Source of the DNA: Anaerolineaceae bacterium UBA5404
Lineage (GTDB): Bacteria; Chloroflexota; Anaerolineae; Anaerolineales; Anaerolineaceae
Direction: 5' to 3'
DNA: 64,000 nucleotides
Assembly: GCA_002409625.1 (NCBI GenBank)
Contig: DHNY01000003.1
Location: 192,703 to 256,702 of the forward strand
Shown: positions 43,346-53,018 of the stretch, piece by piece
Numbering within the stretch: the first letter of the stretch is position 1
Layout of the letters: each line of letters begins with the position of its first letter
Position numbers and translations under genes: made by a program
The notes under the pieces: generated by a model
Seen by the model: the letters and a program-made list of their open reading frames with translations, nothing else
Database searches by the model: none
Told to the model about the DNA's origin: nothing

Positions 43346-43372
43346 TGAGGCATCAAATGTTCTGGAGGATGT

Positions 43373-43951
43373 ATGGCTCAGGTTTACGGAATTGTTGAAG
43401 TGATTACGGGCTCGATGTTTTGTGGGAAAACTGAGGAGCTCATCAGGCGCTTAAAACGTGCCACAATTGCAAAGCAGAATGTGATGGTCTTTAAACCGAT
43501 TATTGATGACCGTTACGCCTATAACAAGGTCACTTCTCATTCTGGGGCAGACTTTGAAGCCATACCCATTAAACATTCCAGCGAGATTTATGATTTATTG
43601 AAAGAGGATATCAACGTTGTGGGCATTGATGAAGCCCAGTTTTTTGATGATGGCATTGTGGATGTTGCGCAATCGCTGGCTGATCATGGTTTGCGGGTGA
43701 TTGTTACTGGTTTGGACACCGATTTTCGCGGCGAGCCTTTTGCTTGCATGCCAACCATGATTGTGAAAGCGGATAAGGTGGATAAACTTGAGGCGATTTG
43801 TATTCAGTGCGGCGAACCAGCCACGCGCACACAGCGTCTGGTGAACGGATCGCCCGCAAATTATCATGATCCGGTTGTTATTGTTGGGGCAGCAGAAATG
43901 TATGAAGCGCGTTGCAGGCATTGCCACGAAGTGCCAGGTAAAGGAGCATAA
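43373..43951 (+). CDS. tdk: Thymidine kinase
   Basis: 192-residue type II thymidine kinase of the pyrimidine salvage pathway. P-loop GSMFCGKTEELIRRLKRA, Walker B-like GIDEAQFF, the TGLDTDFRGEPF lasso region, and structural zinc Cys residues CIQCG and CRHCHE. TGGAGG precedes the ATG. First gene of a tdk-hpt-cca-nitroreductase run; hpt starts one base after its stop. Confidence 0.96.
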   Translation: MAQVYGIVEVITGSMFCGKTEELIRRLKRATIAKQNVMVFKPIIDDRYAYNKVTSHSGADFEAIPIKHSSEIYDLLKEDINVVGIDEAQFFDDGIVDVAQSLADHGLRVIVTGLDTDFRGEPFACMPTMIVKADKVDKLEAICIQCGEPATRTQRLVNGSPANYHDPVVIVGAAEMYEARCRHCHEVPGKGA

Positions 43952-43952
43952 A

Positions 43953-44516
43953 GTGATCGTACAGGATTGGAACAAGTTTATAAAGAAAGTTTTGATTTCA
44001 GAAGAGGATTTGCAAGCGCGTATTAAGGAGCTTGGGGCTGAAATTACCCGGGATTATGCCGGCAAAGAACTTTTAGTGATCAGCATCTTGCGCGGTGGCG
44101 TGATGATTACCGCGGACCTTATTCGCCAAATCGACCTGCCATTGGCGGTGGAGTTTATGGCGGTGGCTTCTTATGAGCAAGGCATGCGCCAAAGCGATGG
44201 CGATGTGCGCATTACGCTTGACTTGCGCACGCCTATCAAAGGCCGCCATGTCCTGATTGTTGAAGATATTATCGATAGCGGGCATACGCTTACCTCGGTG
44301 CTTGAGCTTCTTCAAACACGTAACCCAGCTTCGTTGACGATTTGTACCCTTTTGGATAAATACCAACGCCGTGAGGTGGATGTGGACATTCGTTACACCG
44401 GTTTTAAGATTGAAAATGAGTTTGTTTTTGGTTATGGACTGGATATTGACGAGTACTATCGCAATTTACCTTTTATTGGGATAGTTGATTTGGATAAGTA
44501 TGAAAGCCCTGGATAA
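43953..44516 (+). CDS. hpt: Hypoxanthine(-guanine) phosphoribosyltransferase
   Basis: Purine salvage: hypoxanthine or guanine plus PRPP to IMP or GMP. Flexible loop region around MAVASYEQGMRQSDG and PRPP-binding VLIVEDIIDSGHTL. I chose GTG 43953 (MIVQDWNKFIKKVLIS), with AAGGAG seven bases upstream; it gives 187 residues, the family length. The longer ORF starting within tdk is excluded. It overlaps the start of the cca gene by 17 bp. Confidence 0.93.
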   Translation: MIVQDWNKFIKKVLISEEDLQARIKELGAEITRDYAGKELLVISILRGGVMITADLIRQIDLPLAVEFMAVASYEQGMRQSDGDVRITLDLRTPIKGRHVLIVEDIIDSGHTLTSVLELLQTRNPASLTICTLLDKYQRREVDVDIRYTGFKIENEFVFGYGLDIDEYYRNLPFIGIVDLDKYESPG

Positions 44517-45930
44517 TCCCGAATTTAAGCGCGTTCTTACAGCCTTACGCGATTGTAAAAGCCCTGACCAGAAGGTTTATGTTGTGGGCGGCGCGGTGAG
44601 AGACTTGCTGTTGGGCAAAGCTTTGCATGACTTTGATTATGTCATGGCAAAAGGTTCGCGGGAGCTGGCAAAAGCATTGCGAAAGGCTTTGGGAGGTGCG
44701 AGCTTTGCTTTGGATGATGAGCGGGGTTTCAATCGGGTTATCCTGGATGGTGGCAGTTCTCAAGAAAGGCATATTGATATCGCTGAATTTGTGGGCGAGA
44801 CCTTAGAAGAAGATTTACGCGCGCGGGATTTTACGATCAACGCGATGGCTATTGATATTGATGAGCCAGATGTCTTGATTGATCCATTAGGCGGAAAAGA
44901 AGACCTGAAAAATGGCATCTTGCAGGTGGCATCGGCAGATTCCTTTGAAAAAGACCCCTTGCGTGTATTGCGCGCGGTTCGCATGCTACAAACCTATGAA
45001 ATGGGGCTTAGCTCTGAAACTGCGCATAGTTTGCGCGTAGCCATAAGCGGTCTGGAGCGGGTTTCTGGTGAACGTGTGCGTGATGAGCTCTTTAATATCC
45101 TGAATGTACCCAGCAATGAGGACTCGTTTAGGATGATGTGGTATCTGGGCATCCTGAGCGAGGTTTTTCCTTGTGTTCCACCGTTTTCAACGGAAGATGC
45201 CAGCACGTCTAACCAAGCTTTTGAACGACGCTTATCGCGGGTTGCGCATTTAGAGGATTATTTTTTGCACCTTAATCTTCCGGAATTAAACCATGCGATT
45301 GATTCCCCAAGAAAGACCAGTCATGAATGTTTTTTGAATTGGTGCGATGAGCTTATTGAATTCATAAACCGACAGATTACGCGAGGTCGTTTGGTGCGTA
45401 ACTTGCTGGTGCTGTTGGTCTTACTTTTGAGACAGGACGTGAAAGAAGGCGCGCCCAGCAGCGTTCAAGCAGTGATTCATCACTACAAATTAAGCAAAGC
45501 CGAAGGTGATTTTCTAACCAGCATTGAAAATGCCTTTTTGTCTGAATTGGCCCAAATAACGCGAACCAGGGTTTTGACCGATTTGGAAGTTTTTAAAACC
45601 TTGAAACAACTCAAATCTGCCTTGCCAGGCTTCGTTTTTGTGTCGATGGCATTTGCCGATGATGAAAAGCGTGAAATGCTATCTGAAGAAGCCTACAAGA
45701 TGCACCACAGCAACATGCAAAGCTTGCTAAAGGCGTGGTTTGAACGCGGAGATGAGATTATTAAGCCGCAATTAATAATGGATGGTGACGCCATTATGCA
45801 ATATGGCGGTCTGGCGCCCGGACCCTTTGTGGGCGAGCTATTGGATATCCTTGAGGAAGCCCAGTTTTTGGGAAAAGTAAAGACGCTTGAGGATGCCAAA
45901 GCTTTAATAGACCAGCATTTGGCAAGGTGA
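44500..45930 (+). CDS. tRNA nucleotidyltransferase / poly(A) polymerase family (CCA-adding type)
   Basis: 476 residues, class II nucleotidyltransferase. VYVVGGAVRDLLLGKALHDFDYVM holds the GG and DxD catalytic motif, RGFNRVI, EDLRARDFTINAMAID, LIDPLGGKEDL, and DPLRVLRAVRM. It adds or repairs CCA on tRNA ends, or polyadenylates RNA; sequence alone does not decide. The one tRNA gene in the window encodes its CCA, so repair is plausible. The C-terminal ~200 residues are divergent helices without a clear HD domain. Start ATG 44500 overlaps hpt. Confidence 0.88.
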   Translation: MKALDNPEFKRVLTALRDCKSPDQKVYVVGGAVRDLLLGKALHDFDYVMAKGSRELAKALRKALGGASFALDDERGFNRVILDGGSSQERHIDIAEFVGETLEEDLRARDFTINAMAIDIDEPDVLIDPLGGKEDLKNGILQVASADSFEKDPLRVLRAVRMLQTYEMGLSSETAHSLRVAISGLERVSGERVRDELFNILNVPSNEDSFRMMWYLGILSEVFPCVPPFSTEDASTSNQAFERRLSRVAHLEDYFLHLNLPELNHAIDSPRKTSHECFLNWCDELIEFINRQITRGRLVRNLLVLLVLLLRQDVKEGAPSSVQAVIHHYKLSKAEGDFLTSIENAFLSELAQITRTRVLTDLEVFKTLKQLKSALPGFVFVSMAFADDEKREMLSEEAYKMHHSNMQSLLKAWFERGDEIIKPQLIMDGDAIMQYGGLAPGPFVGELLDILEEAQFLGKVKTLEDAKALIDQHLAR

Positions 45931-45952
45931 TCATCAAAAAGAGGATAGAACC

Positions 45953-46486
45953 ATGAACAAACATGCCATTTTTGAGGCGATGTATGCGCGAAGAAGCATC
46001 CGAAAGTTTACCGATGAGCCTGTGGATGATGTTCAAATTGAGGAGATGCTTAAAGCTGCGATGGCTGCGCCAAGCGCGACCAATACGCAAGCCTGGCGTT
46101 TTTTGGTAGTTCAGGATGCGGCAAAATTAGACAGTATTCGAAAAATCTTACCTTTTGGCAAAATTAATGCGCCATTGGCGATAAGTGTTTGCGCGGATAT
46201 GTCCATTTTTAAGCGACCGGTTGTGAGCCGTTTTTGGGTGCAGGATTGTTCGGCAGCCACGCAGAACATCTTGCTGGCTGCGGTTGGCTTGGGACTGGGA
46301 GCGGTGTGGTGTGGAGTGCATCCCATCCCGGTTATTGAACCACGCATCCATAAGCTACTCGGATTGCCTGCCAATGTCAAAGCGCTCAATATTATTTTTA
46401 TTGGACATCCGGCGGAGGAAAAAGAAGCGCGCACCCAATATGATGCGAAAAAAGTTTTCCGGGATCAGTATGGGGTGGACTGGTAG
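45953..46486 (+). CDS. Nitroreductase family flavoprotein
   Basis: 177 residues. FMN-binding start ARRSIRKFTDEPVDD, then AMAAPSATNTQAWRFLVVQD, and LLAAVGLGLGAVWCGVHP; C-terminal QYGVDW. A NAD(P)H-dependent FMN oxidoreductase; the substrate is unknown. It follows the cca-type gene by 22 bp with a GAGG site, and ends in TAG. Confidence 0.9.
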   Translation: MNKHAIFEAMYARRSIRKFTDEPVDDVQIEEMLKAAMAAPSATNTQAWRFLVVQDAAKLDSIRKILPFGKINAPLAISVCADMSIFKRPVVSRFWVQDCSAATQNILLAAVGLGLGAVWCGVHPIPVIEPRIHKLLGLPANVKALNIIFIGHPAEEKEARTQYDAKKVFRDQYGVDW

Positions 46487-46814
46487 GCGGTATTTTAGAT
46501 CTTGATCAACTAGCAATTCTATCTAATTGGTGTGTCAAGGCGATGACGCCATTTGCCAGCTAGAAGCGTTTACCATGACAATCAGAATAGAATAATTCAT
46601 GGCCAATGCCCCAACAATTAGGGGCGTTTTTTTCTCGATTTTCCTTTCAAAACAAGAAATACATGGCATCATTCACTCCTATGTAAAAACACCATAAGAA
46701 TGTGCCATATAAGTAGAGACTTAGCCGATAAATGCACCCAAAACATGGTATTATTAGCAATTGCGAAAATAACTGAAACGAATCTGCGTTTCGATAATCT
46801 ACTATGGAGGAACA
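46487..46814. other. Intergenic region: terminator and ppdK control region
   Basis: Holds the terminator at 46608-46632, then an A+T-rich stretch with TATTAT at 46749-46754 and a perfect inverted repeat GAAACG (46775-46780) / CGTTTC (46787-46792) about 25 bases before the ppdK start. The repeat may be an operator. No gene. Confidence 0.55.
46608..46632 (+). terminator. Terminator after the nitroreductase gene
   Basis: GCCCC / GGGGC with an eight-base loop, then GTTTTTTT. Confidence 0.8.
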
Positions 46815-49658
46815 ATGACAGATAAAAAATGGGTTTATTTATTCAAAGAGGTCGATGAAGCTGAACAATATACCGGCTCTTGGGATGGTGTTAGAGGCTT
46901 GCTTGGTGGCAAAGGTGCCAACCTGGGTGATATGATCCGCGCTGGTATTCCGGTACCCCCTGGATTTACCATCACCACCGAAGCTTGCAATGCTTTCCAG
47001 AAGACTCGCGAATTTCCTGAGGGAATGTGGGATCAGGTTTTGGCTGCCGTTAAGGCGCTTGAAGAAGAAACCGGCAAGAAATTTGGCGATCCAAGCAATC
47101 CGATGCTTGTTTCGGTCCGTTCCGGTTCAAAATTCTCGATGCCCGGTATGATGGACACCGTCTTGAACCTTGGTTTGAACGAAGAAACCGCTGAGGGCAT
47201 GATTCGCATCACCGGCAATCCTGGTTTTGTGGATGACTCCTATCGCCGCCTGGTTCATATGCTGGGTACTGTGGTTTTGGGTATCGATGATGAATACTTT
47301 GAGGAACCCCTCGAAGCTTACAAAGCAGAAAAAGGCTATAAGCTGGATACCGAAATGACTGCCGATGACTGGGCAGAGATTATCAAAGCTTACCTGGCTG
47401 TTGTGAAGGAACACAAAGGCTTTGACTTCCCAATGGATCCATACAAGCAGCTTGAATTTGCTGTGAAAGCTGTTTTTGACTCTTGGGACTCCCGCCGCGC
47501 AATCGATTATCGCCGACGCGAAAACATTCCAGATGACCTGGGCACTGCAGTCAACGTTCAGTTGATGGTTTTCGGTAACAGTGGTGACAACTCCGGTACT
47601 GGTGTTGCTTTCACGCGCAACCCACAAAGCGGTGTTAATGAAATGTACGGTGAGTTCCTGGTAAACGCGCAAGGTGAAGACGTTGTGGCTGGTATTCGCA
47701 ATGCTGATCCGATCGCTGAAATGGAAAAGATCTGGCCCGATGTTTACCAACAGTTCTTTGAGATTACCGAACGCCTTGAAAAACATTACAAAGACATTCA
47801 GGACGTTGAGTTTACCGTTGAAGACGGCAAACTTTGGATGCTCCAAACCCGTAATGGTAAACGAACCGCCAAAGCCGCGATTAAGATCGCTGTTGACTTG
47901 GTAAACGAAGGTTTAATCGACAAGGCTGAAGCTGTTATGCGCGTTAGCCCTGAACAGGTTGACAACTTGTTGCACCCCCAATTCTCACAGGCTGCAAAAG
48001 ACGCTGCCAAGGCTGAAGGTCGCTACTTCTCCAAGGGTGTCAATGCCTCTCCAGGTGCCGCGGTTGGTCGCATTTACTTTGACCCCGACACCGTTCAGAA
48101 GAAGAATCAGGAAGAAGGACAGGATGTCATCATGGTGCGTCCTTTCACCAAACCCGATGACGTGCACGGTATGTTGGCTGCCAAAGGTATTTTGACCTCT
48201 GAAGGTGGCGCGACATCTCACGCCGCAGTTGTAGCGCGCCAATTTGGTGTGCCATGTGTGGTTGGTGCTTCTGACATCGCTATCGACGCAGAAAAACTGC
48301 AAATGTCCTGTGACGGCAAAATGGTCAAAGAAGGTGAATGGATTTCTGTTGACGGTTCAACCGGTGAGGTTTACCTTGGCCAATTGGAAATGAGCCAGGT
48401 TGACATTACCGAACAAAAAGAACTGATGCAGCTTTTGAGCTGGGCTGATGAAATTTCACGCATGCAGGTTTGGGCAAACGCTGACTATCCTGCTGACGCC
48501 ACCCGCGCACGCGAATACGGCGCTAAAGGTATTGGCCTTTGCCGCACCGAGCACATGTTCTTTGACGTCGAGCGCTTGCCTGACGTGCAAAAGATGATCA
48601 TGAACGCTGAAGACACCCAACGCATGTTGGATGGTATCGACGTTTTGCAACGAGCTTATGACAGCGGCCGCCTCGAGGGTCGTTCTTTGAGCGAAGCAGA
48701 ATTGGCTGAACTGCAAGCTGAAATTGATGCAGAAACCGCCAAGATGCACGAGACGCCTGCTGCCAAAGCTTACTTCAGCGCCCTCGAAACCATTTTGCCC
48801 TTACAACGCGGTGACTTTTATGGTCTCTTTGAAGCGATGGACGGACTTCCCGTTATCATCCGCCTCATTGACCCACCACTTCACGAGTTCTTGCCCTCCA
48901 TGGAAGAACTTTTGGTCGAAACCGCAACCCTGCGCGCCAAAGGCGAAACTGAAGGTTTAGCTGAGAAGGAAGCCCTTTTGGCAGTGGTGCAAGGTCTGCA
49001 CGAAAGCAACCCGATGATGGGCTTGCGCGGTATCCGCTTGGGTATCGTTTACCCCGATATCATGAAGATGCAAGTTCGCGCGATTTTTGAAGCTGCCTGT
49101 GATGCCAAATTGAATGGCATTGACCCGCATCCCGAGATTATGATCCCCTTGACTGGCACCGTGAATGAGTTGCGCGAAGTGCAACCCACTTTGGTGCAGA
49201 TTGCCAAGGACGTGATGGCTGAAAAGGGAATCCAGGTTGATTATAAATTCGGTACGATGGTTGAAATTCCCCGCGCTTGTGTGACCGCAGACGAAGTGGC
49301 TGAATACGCTGAGTTCTTCTCCTTTGGTACCAATGACCTAACCCAGATGACCTTTGGCTACAGCCGTGATGACGCCGAGCGCACCTTCCTGGCTGAGTAT
49401 GTTGACAAAGGCATCCTGCCCAAGAATCCCTTCCAGGAGCTGGATCGCGCTGGTGTTGGCGCCTTGATGAAGATGGCAACCGAAAAAGGTCGCGCGGTTC
49501 GACCCGAACTCGAGGTTGGCATTTGTGGCGAGCATGGTGGTGACCCGAGCTCCATCGAATGGTGTCACTTGATTGGTAACAACTATGTGAGCTGTTCACC
49601 CTTCCGTGTGCCATTAGCCCGCTTGGCTGCAGCACATGCGATGCTGAAGCACGGCTAG
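46815..49658 (+). CDS. ppdK: Pyruvate, phosphate dikinase
   Basis: Reversibly interconverts pyruvate, ATP and phosphate with PEP, AMP and PPi. N-terminal ATP-grasp (GGKGANLGDMIRAGIPVPPGF; SVRSGSKFSMPGMMDTVLNLG), central swivelling domain with phospho-His near 469 (GGATSHAAVVARQFGVPCVVG), and C-terminal PEP/pyruvate barrel (TEHMFF; MIPLTG; GEHGGDPSSIEWC; catalytic Cys near 926 in VSCSPFRVP). At 947 residues it is about 50 longer than usual. GGAGG precedes the ATG. With the PPi-type PFK at 62 kb it points to pyrophosphate-linked glycolysis. Confidence 0.97.
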   Translation: MTDKKWVYLFKEVDEAEQYTGSWDGVRGLLGGKGANLGDMIRAGIPVPPGFTITTEACNAFQKTREFPEGMWDQVLAAVKALEEETGKKFGDPSNPMLVSVRSGSKFSMPGMMDTVLNLGLNEETAEGMIRITGNPGFVDDSYRRLVHMLGTVVLGIDDEYFEEPLEAYKAEKGYKLDTEMTADDWAEIIKAYLAVVKEHKGFDFPMDPYKQLEFAVKAVFDSWDSRRAIDYRRRENIPDDLGTAVNVQLMVFGNSGDNSGTGVAFTRNPQSGVNEMYGEFLVNAQGEDVVAGIRNADPIAEMEKIWPDVYQQFFEITERLEKHYKDIQDVEFTVEDGKLWMLQTRNGKRTAKAAIKIAVDLVNEGLIDKAEAVMRVSPEQVDNLLHPQFSQAAKDAAKAEGRYFSKGVNASPGAAVGRIYFDPDTVQKKNQEEGQDVIMVRPFTKPDDVHGMLAAKGILTSEGGATSHAAVVARQFGVPCVVGASDIAIDAEKLQMSCDGKMVKEGEWISVDGSTGEVYLGQLEMSQVDITEQKELMQLLSWADEISRMQVWANADYPADATRAREYGAKGIGLCRTEHMFFDVERLPDVQKMIMNAEDTQRMLDGIDVLQRAYDSGRLEGRSLSEAELAELQAEIDAETAKMHETPAAKAYFSALETILPLQRGDFYGLFEAMDGLPVIIRLIDPPLHEFLPSMEELLVETATLRAKGETEGLAEKEALLAVVQGLHESNPMMGLRGIRLGIVYPDIMKMQVRAIFEAACDAKLNGIDPHPEIMIPLTGTVNELREVQPTLVQIAKDVMAEKGIQVDYKFGTMVEIPRACVTADEVAEYAEFFSFGTNDLTQMTFGYSRDDAERTFLAEYVDKGILPKNPFQELDRAGVGALMKMATEKGRAVRPELEVGICGEHGGDPSSIEWCHLIGNNYVSCSPFRVPLARLAAAHAMLKHG

Positions 49659-49682
49659 ACTCTAGCTAATTTTAGGTAATAA

Positions 49683-49712
49683 AAAATGGCGAGCCTGAAA
49701 GCTCGCCATTTT
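49683..49712 (+). terminator. ppdK terminator
   Basis: Perfect AAAATGGCGAGC / GCTCGCCATTTT around CTGAAA. Confidence 0.93.
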
Positions 49713-49816
49713 GGTTTAATTAAGGTGGGTATGGCTTATCTTAGGATGAGGGTAGATAAAAAAGGTTTTCATTGCTTAATCTCTCTGCTTATTGTAACAA
49801 GACCTTTGTTTAAAAA

Positions 49817-50425
49817 AAGACCCACGCCTTGAAAAGCACTTGGTAAGCAAGTAGCACCCTAACCCTAATTCCATAAAAATGACCCACACCCAACCCTCTC
49901 CCTGGAGAGGGCTAAAAAGACACGCTTCGGCATGCATGAAGTAGCCTAAATCTTTATGCCTCAGAAAGACCCACGCCTTGAAAAGCACTTGGCACGCAAG
50001 CAGTCCCTGGAGAGAGCGAATCGTTTGCGTTTCATTCGCCCCCTCCAATGAGCGTCAGCGAATGCAGGGAGGGGGATTATAGGGGGTGGGTCTTTTTGTT
50101 ATTTCGAAAGATGAATGACAGAAAAGAAGCCTTATGAATGCTTTATCTTGAGGTCTAACAAAAAAACAAACCTCGACAAGCAATCCGGACGCAGATAGCA
50201 CCCTAACCCTAATTCCATAAAAATGACCCACACCCAACCCTCTCCCTGGAGAGGGTTAAAAAGACACGCTTCGGCATGCAAGCAACATCTAATCTTGATG
50301 CCTCGAACGAATAAAAAGACCCACACCCTGACCCTCTCCCGGGAGAGGGCTAAAAAGGCACGTCTCGGCACGCAGGTAGCACTTAGTCCTGATGACTCGG
50401 AAAAGAGCCTCGGCGCGCAAGTAGT
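49817..50425. repeat. Cluster of short palindromic (REP-like) repeats
   Basis: Two 85-bp copies at 49852-49936 and 50196-50280 differ at one base; each has CCCTCTCC-CT-GGAGAGGG. A diverged third has the perfect 18-bp palindrome CCCTCTCCCGGGAGAGGG at 50332-50349. A shorter unit beginning AAAGACCCACGCCTTG occurs at 49817 and 49965. Another GGAGGGGG-type hairpin is around 50040-50080. Such CCCTCTCC/GGAGAGGG palindromes are known as dispersed bacterial repeats. The small ORFs here are not genes. Confidence 0.85.
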
Positions 50426-50445
50426 CCCAGAAAATGGCTAAAAGC

Positions 50446-52926
50446 CTATTTCGCGTAAATCATGCGGTAGAGATTGTGGATCTCAACGATGCGCCTTACA
50501 TAAACCCGGGTTTCAAGAAAGCGAATGGTGCTGAGGAAGAGGTCCTGGTCATTGTTTTCACTAAGGGCTTGCCAGCGCATGACGCTGCCCGGTCCGGCAT
50601 TATAGGCGGCTAATGCCAGGTAAGAATCACCCTCAAAAACAAATAATTGACGGGCTAAATAGTTGGTACCCAGCTCGATGTTGTAGAAGGGCACATCAAG
50701 ATCATCTGCCGAAAAATCGCTCAAAAAACCGGTCTCAGAGGCAATTTGTTCCGCCGTGGCGGGCATCAGTTGCATCAATCCTCTTGCACCTGCCGTGCTG
50801 ACGGCTTGGGTGCCAAAACGGCTTTCCTGGTGGATGACGCTTAGCAACAGCAAGGGAGAAAGATTGTATTTTTCTGCTTTGGCTTCTACCCATGGGAGGT
50901 AATAGGCACCGTATTCGACATATGCCAAGTAAGGCGGCAAAATGCGTGCGATGGGGCTCTCGCCATAGCCAGCCAGATGGCGCAAGCTACGGGCGCACTC
51001 GATGGCAGACTTGTAATAGTAGTTGTCTAAAAAGAGCTTCATCAAGCGAAAAGTCGTTAAAGGATCTTCTGCATTTTCCTGCCTTATGGATTCAAATTCG
51101 AGGTTGGCTTTGTCAAATAAGCCTAATTTGTTGTATTCGATGCCACGCTGGTAACGCGCGTCGTTGGCTAAAGCAGAACTGTAATCCAGATTGATGTCTG
51201 GTGGCAAGCTGAAGGCATGTTTCAACCAATCACCAGCCAAGATGCGCTCGTCATCCAGGTTTATGTTGAGATCATAGGAGCCGGATTCGGTAAAAGGTTC
51301 TTTCCCATCGAAAAGCTCCTTGGCGCGGATGCCGTAATAGCCGTATGGGTCAGCGTCAACTGCGGTTTGCCAGTCCAGCTTCGCGTTATCCATTTGACCC
51401 AGCGCCATCTTGGTTTTTCCCAACCAGAGTTCTGCCCCGGCAACTTCCAGCGGCACCTCAGCGATGAGCAGAGCACGATTGAAACTGTCGAGTGCGTCCT
51501 CATATTGTTCAAGCATGTAATACAGGGCACCGCCAAAGAATAAACCGTTAAAGGCTTGGGTGGCGTAGGGGTAAGCAATGCCAATTGTTGCCCAGGTGTC
51601 TGCAGCTTTTTGGATTTGATTGTCCAGCAGGTAATAAGTGCCGGCAGAGTAATAAAGACTTGGTGCATAAGGTTCGCCGTTGGGCATGCTGGCGTAGCTG
51701 ATAGCCGTTTCGATGGCGAGACGAATTTGCCCCATGTAGGTGTTTTGGGTGTTGATAATGGCTTCAATAGAGTCAAAGTGATGGACGCTTTGTGGATGGT
51801 TGTCGATGATTTCTTTCCAAAGAGCGATTGCTTCTTTATCCCAGCTTGTGCCACCGCTGCGGTTGGCGTTGACGCGTTGTTCCGAGGCAAGGCTTGCCTG
51901 GGTAAGCCCATAGGCACGGGTGGCGAGCGCTTTGTAGTAAAGGGCGACGTCTTTTTGTAGCCCATCACCTTCAAGATAACGGTTGAGTGCCTCAAGTGCC
52001 AGGTTGTGTTGGTCCCTGTGGTAGTTGATGATGCCGCGTTGCAGTTCGCTGACTGCTTCACCGGCGTCAATAAGCGTTATTAATGCCGAGAAGGCGTCAT
52101 AGGTGGTTGGGAAGTTGTTGACCGAGTCCTGGAAATAGGCATAGCCTTCTGCAGTGTTTCCCTGAGCGATTTCGATACGTCCGGATAGCAAATTTATCGC
52201 CGATTTCGTGTAGATGTTGTCAGTGCTGTTGTATATTTCCTTGTAAGTTTCCAGCGCTTTTTCTTTTTGACCGGTTAGGGTGTAAGCATTGGCGACTTTC
52301 ATGCCCAGGTTTGTGCTGGTGCCGAGCGAGGGTGCATGCCAGGCGCTCAAGTAGGCTTGTAATGCTTCTTCGTTGTTATTGAGCACGGTGTAGGCATCGC
52401 CTATGCGTGTCCAAACCTCTGCAAGGAGGATATTTGGTTGGGCGTCAATATAAGTTTTGTAAAAGTGAATTGCGTCGTCCAGCTTTTTTTCTTCAGCGGA
52501 AATCATGCCCAGTAGAAAATTTGCCCGGATACCAGAAGGGCTTTGTGGATAGCGTTCCATGAGTTGATCAAAGCTGTGACGGGCTTGGTAAAGATCACCG
52601 GATTTATAGTGGGTCAGTCCTTGCCCATAAAGTGCGGCGGCTCTAAAGTCTTCGGTATTCGACGGAGGTGCACTATTGTAGAGTTTTAGCGCTTCAACGT
52701 AATCGCCAAAAGCTAAAGCTAAATCGGCTTGGGCAAAACGGGCATCGCCAGCCGGAGTTTTTTCTATGACCACTGGTTCGCTTTGGGTAGGGGTTGGGCT
52801 GGGCAAGAGCGCGCTGGTGACTGTTGGCAGGGCTGTTGGATTAGAAGCAGGCAGGTTGCAAGCGCTGAGGATGATGCCTAAAACCAGTAAAATGGATAGT
52901 GTCGAGATATAGGGTTTTGAAGTCAT
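50446..52926 (-). CDS. Lytic transglycosylase lipoprotein (Slt70-like) with TPR region
   Basis: 826 residues. Lipobox ILSAC near residue 22, Pro/Thr linker, then ~580 residues of TPR-type helices (AQADLALAFGDYVEALKLYNSAPP onward). The C-terminal SLT domain has catalytic Glu in HQESRFGTQAVSTAGARGLMQLMP near 700, and LALAAYNAGPGSVMRW. It cleaves peptidoglycan between MurNAc and GlcNAc, forming 1,6-anhydro ends. I chose ATG 52926: it directly precedes the signal peptide and lies at the predicted transcription start; the longer ORF (TTG 52944) would start upstream of that. Confidence 0.9.
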   Translation of the reverse strand: MTSKPYISTLSILLVLGIILSACNLPASNPTALPTVTSALLPSPTPTQSEPVVIEKTPAGDARFAQADLALAFGDYVEALKLYNSAPPSNTEDFRAAALYGQGLTHYKSGDLYQARHSFDQLMERYPQSPSGIRANFLLGMISAEEKKLDDAIHFYKTYIDAQPNILLAEVWTRIGDAYTVLNNNEEALQAYLSAWHAPSLGTSTNLGMKVANAYTLTGQKEKALETYKEIYNSTDNIYTKSAINLLSGRIEIAQGNTAEGYAYFQDSVNNFPTTYDAFSALITLIDAGEAVSELQRGIINYHRDQHNLALEALNRYLEGDGLQKDVALYYKALATRAYGLTQASLASEQRVNANRSGGTSWDKEAIALWKEIIDNHPQSVHHFDSIEAIINTQNTYMGQIRLAIETAISYASMPNGEPYAPSLYYSAGTYYLLDNQIQKAADTWATIGIAYPYATQAFNGLFFGGALYYMLEQYEDALDSFNRALLIAEVPLEVAGAELWLGKTKMALGQMDNAKLDWQTAVDADPYGYYGIRAKELFDGKEPFTESGSYDLNINLDDERILAGDWLKHAFSLPPDINLDYSSALANDARYQRGIEYNKLGLFDKANLEFESIRQENAEDPLTTFRLMKLFLDNYYYKSAIECARSLRHLAGYGESPIARILPPYLAYVEYGAYYLPWVEAKAEKYNLSPLLLLSVIHQESRFGTQAVSTAGARGLMQLMPATAEQIASETGFLSDFSADDLDVPFYNIELGTNYLARQLFVFEGDSYLALAAYNAGPGSVMRWQALSENNDQDLFLSTIRFLETRVYVRRIVEIHNLYRMIYAK

Positions 52927-52932
52927 AAAAAA

Positions 52933-52961
52933 ATTATCAACCAAAGCGTGCTGCTTGTCAA
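52933..52961 (-). promoter_or_regulatory. Promoter of the lytic transglycosylase gene, leaderless arrangement
   Basis: Minus strand: perfect -35 TTGACA at 52956-52961, a 17-bp spacer, and -10 GATAAT at 52933-52938. Six T residues then lead to the ATG at 52926. No ribosome site fits. Confidence 0.8.
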
Positions 52962-53018
52962 ACTGGGACGAATGCAGTTTTGATTGATAATTTTAGTAAA
53001 ATGGCTGGTTTTTCGTGT

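Noticed and set aside
47127..47846. 239-codon minus-strand ORF within ppdK
   Set aside because: Antisense shadow of a well-identified gene with strong codon bias.
49776..50441. Several 60-90-codon ORFs between ppdK and the transglycosylase
   Set aside because: They are translations of the palindromic repeats, similar to each other only for that reason.
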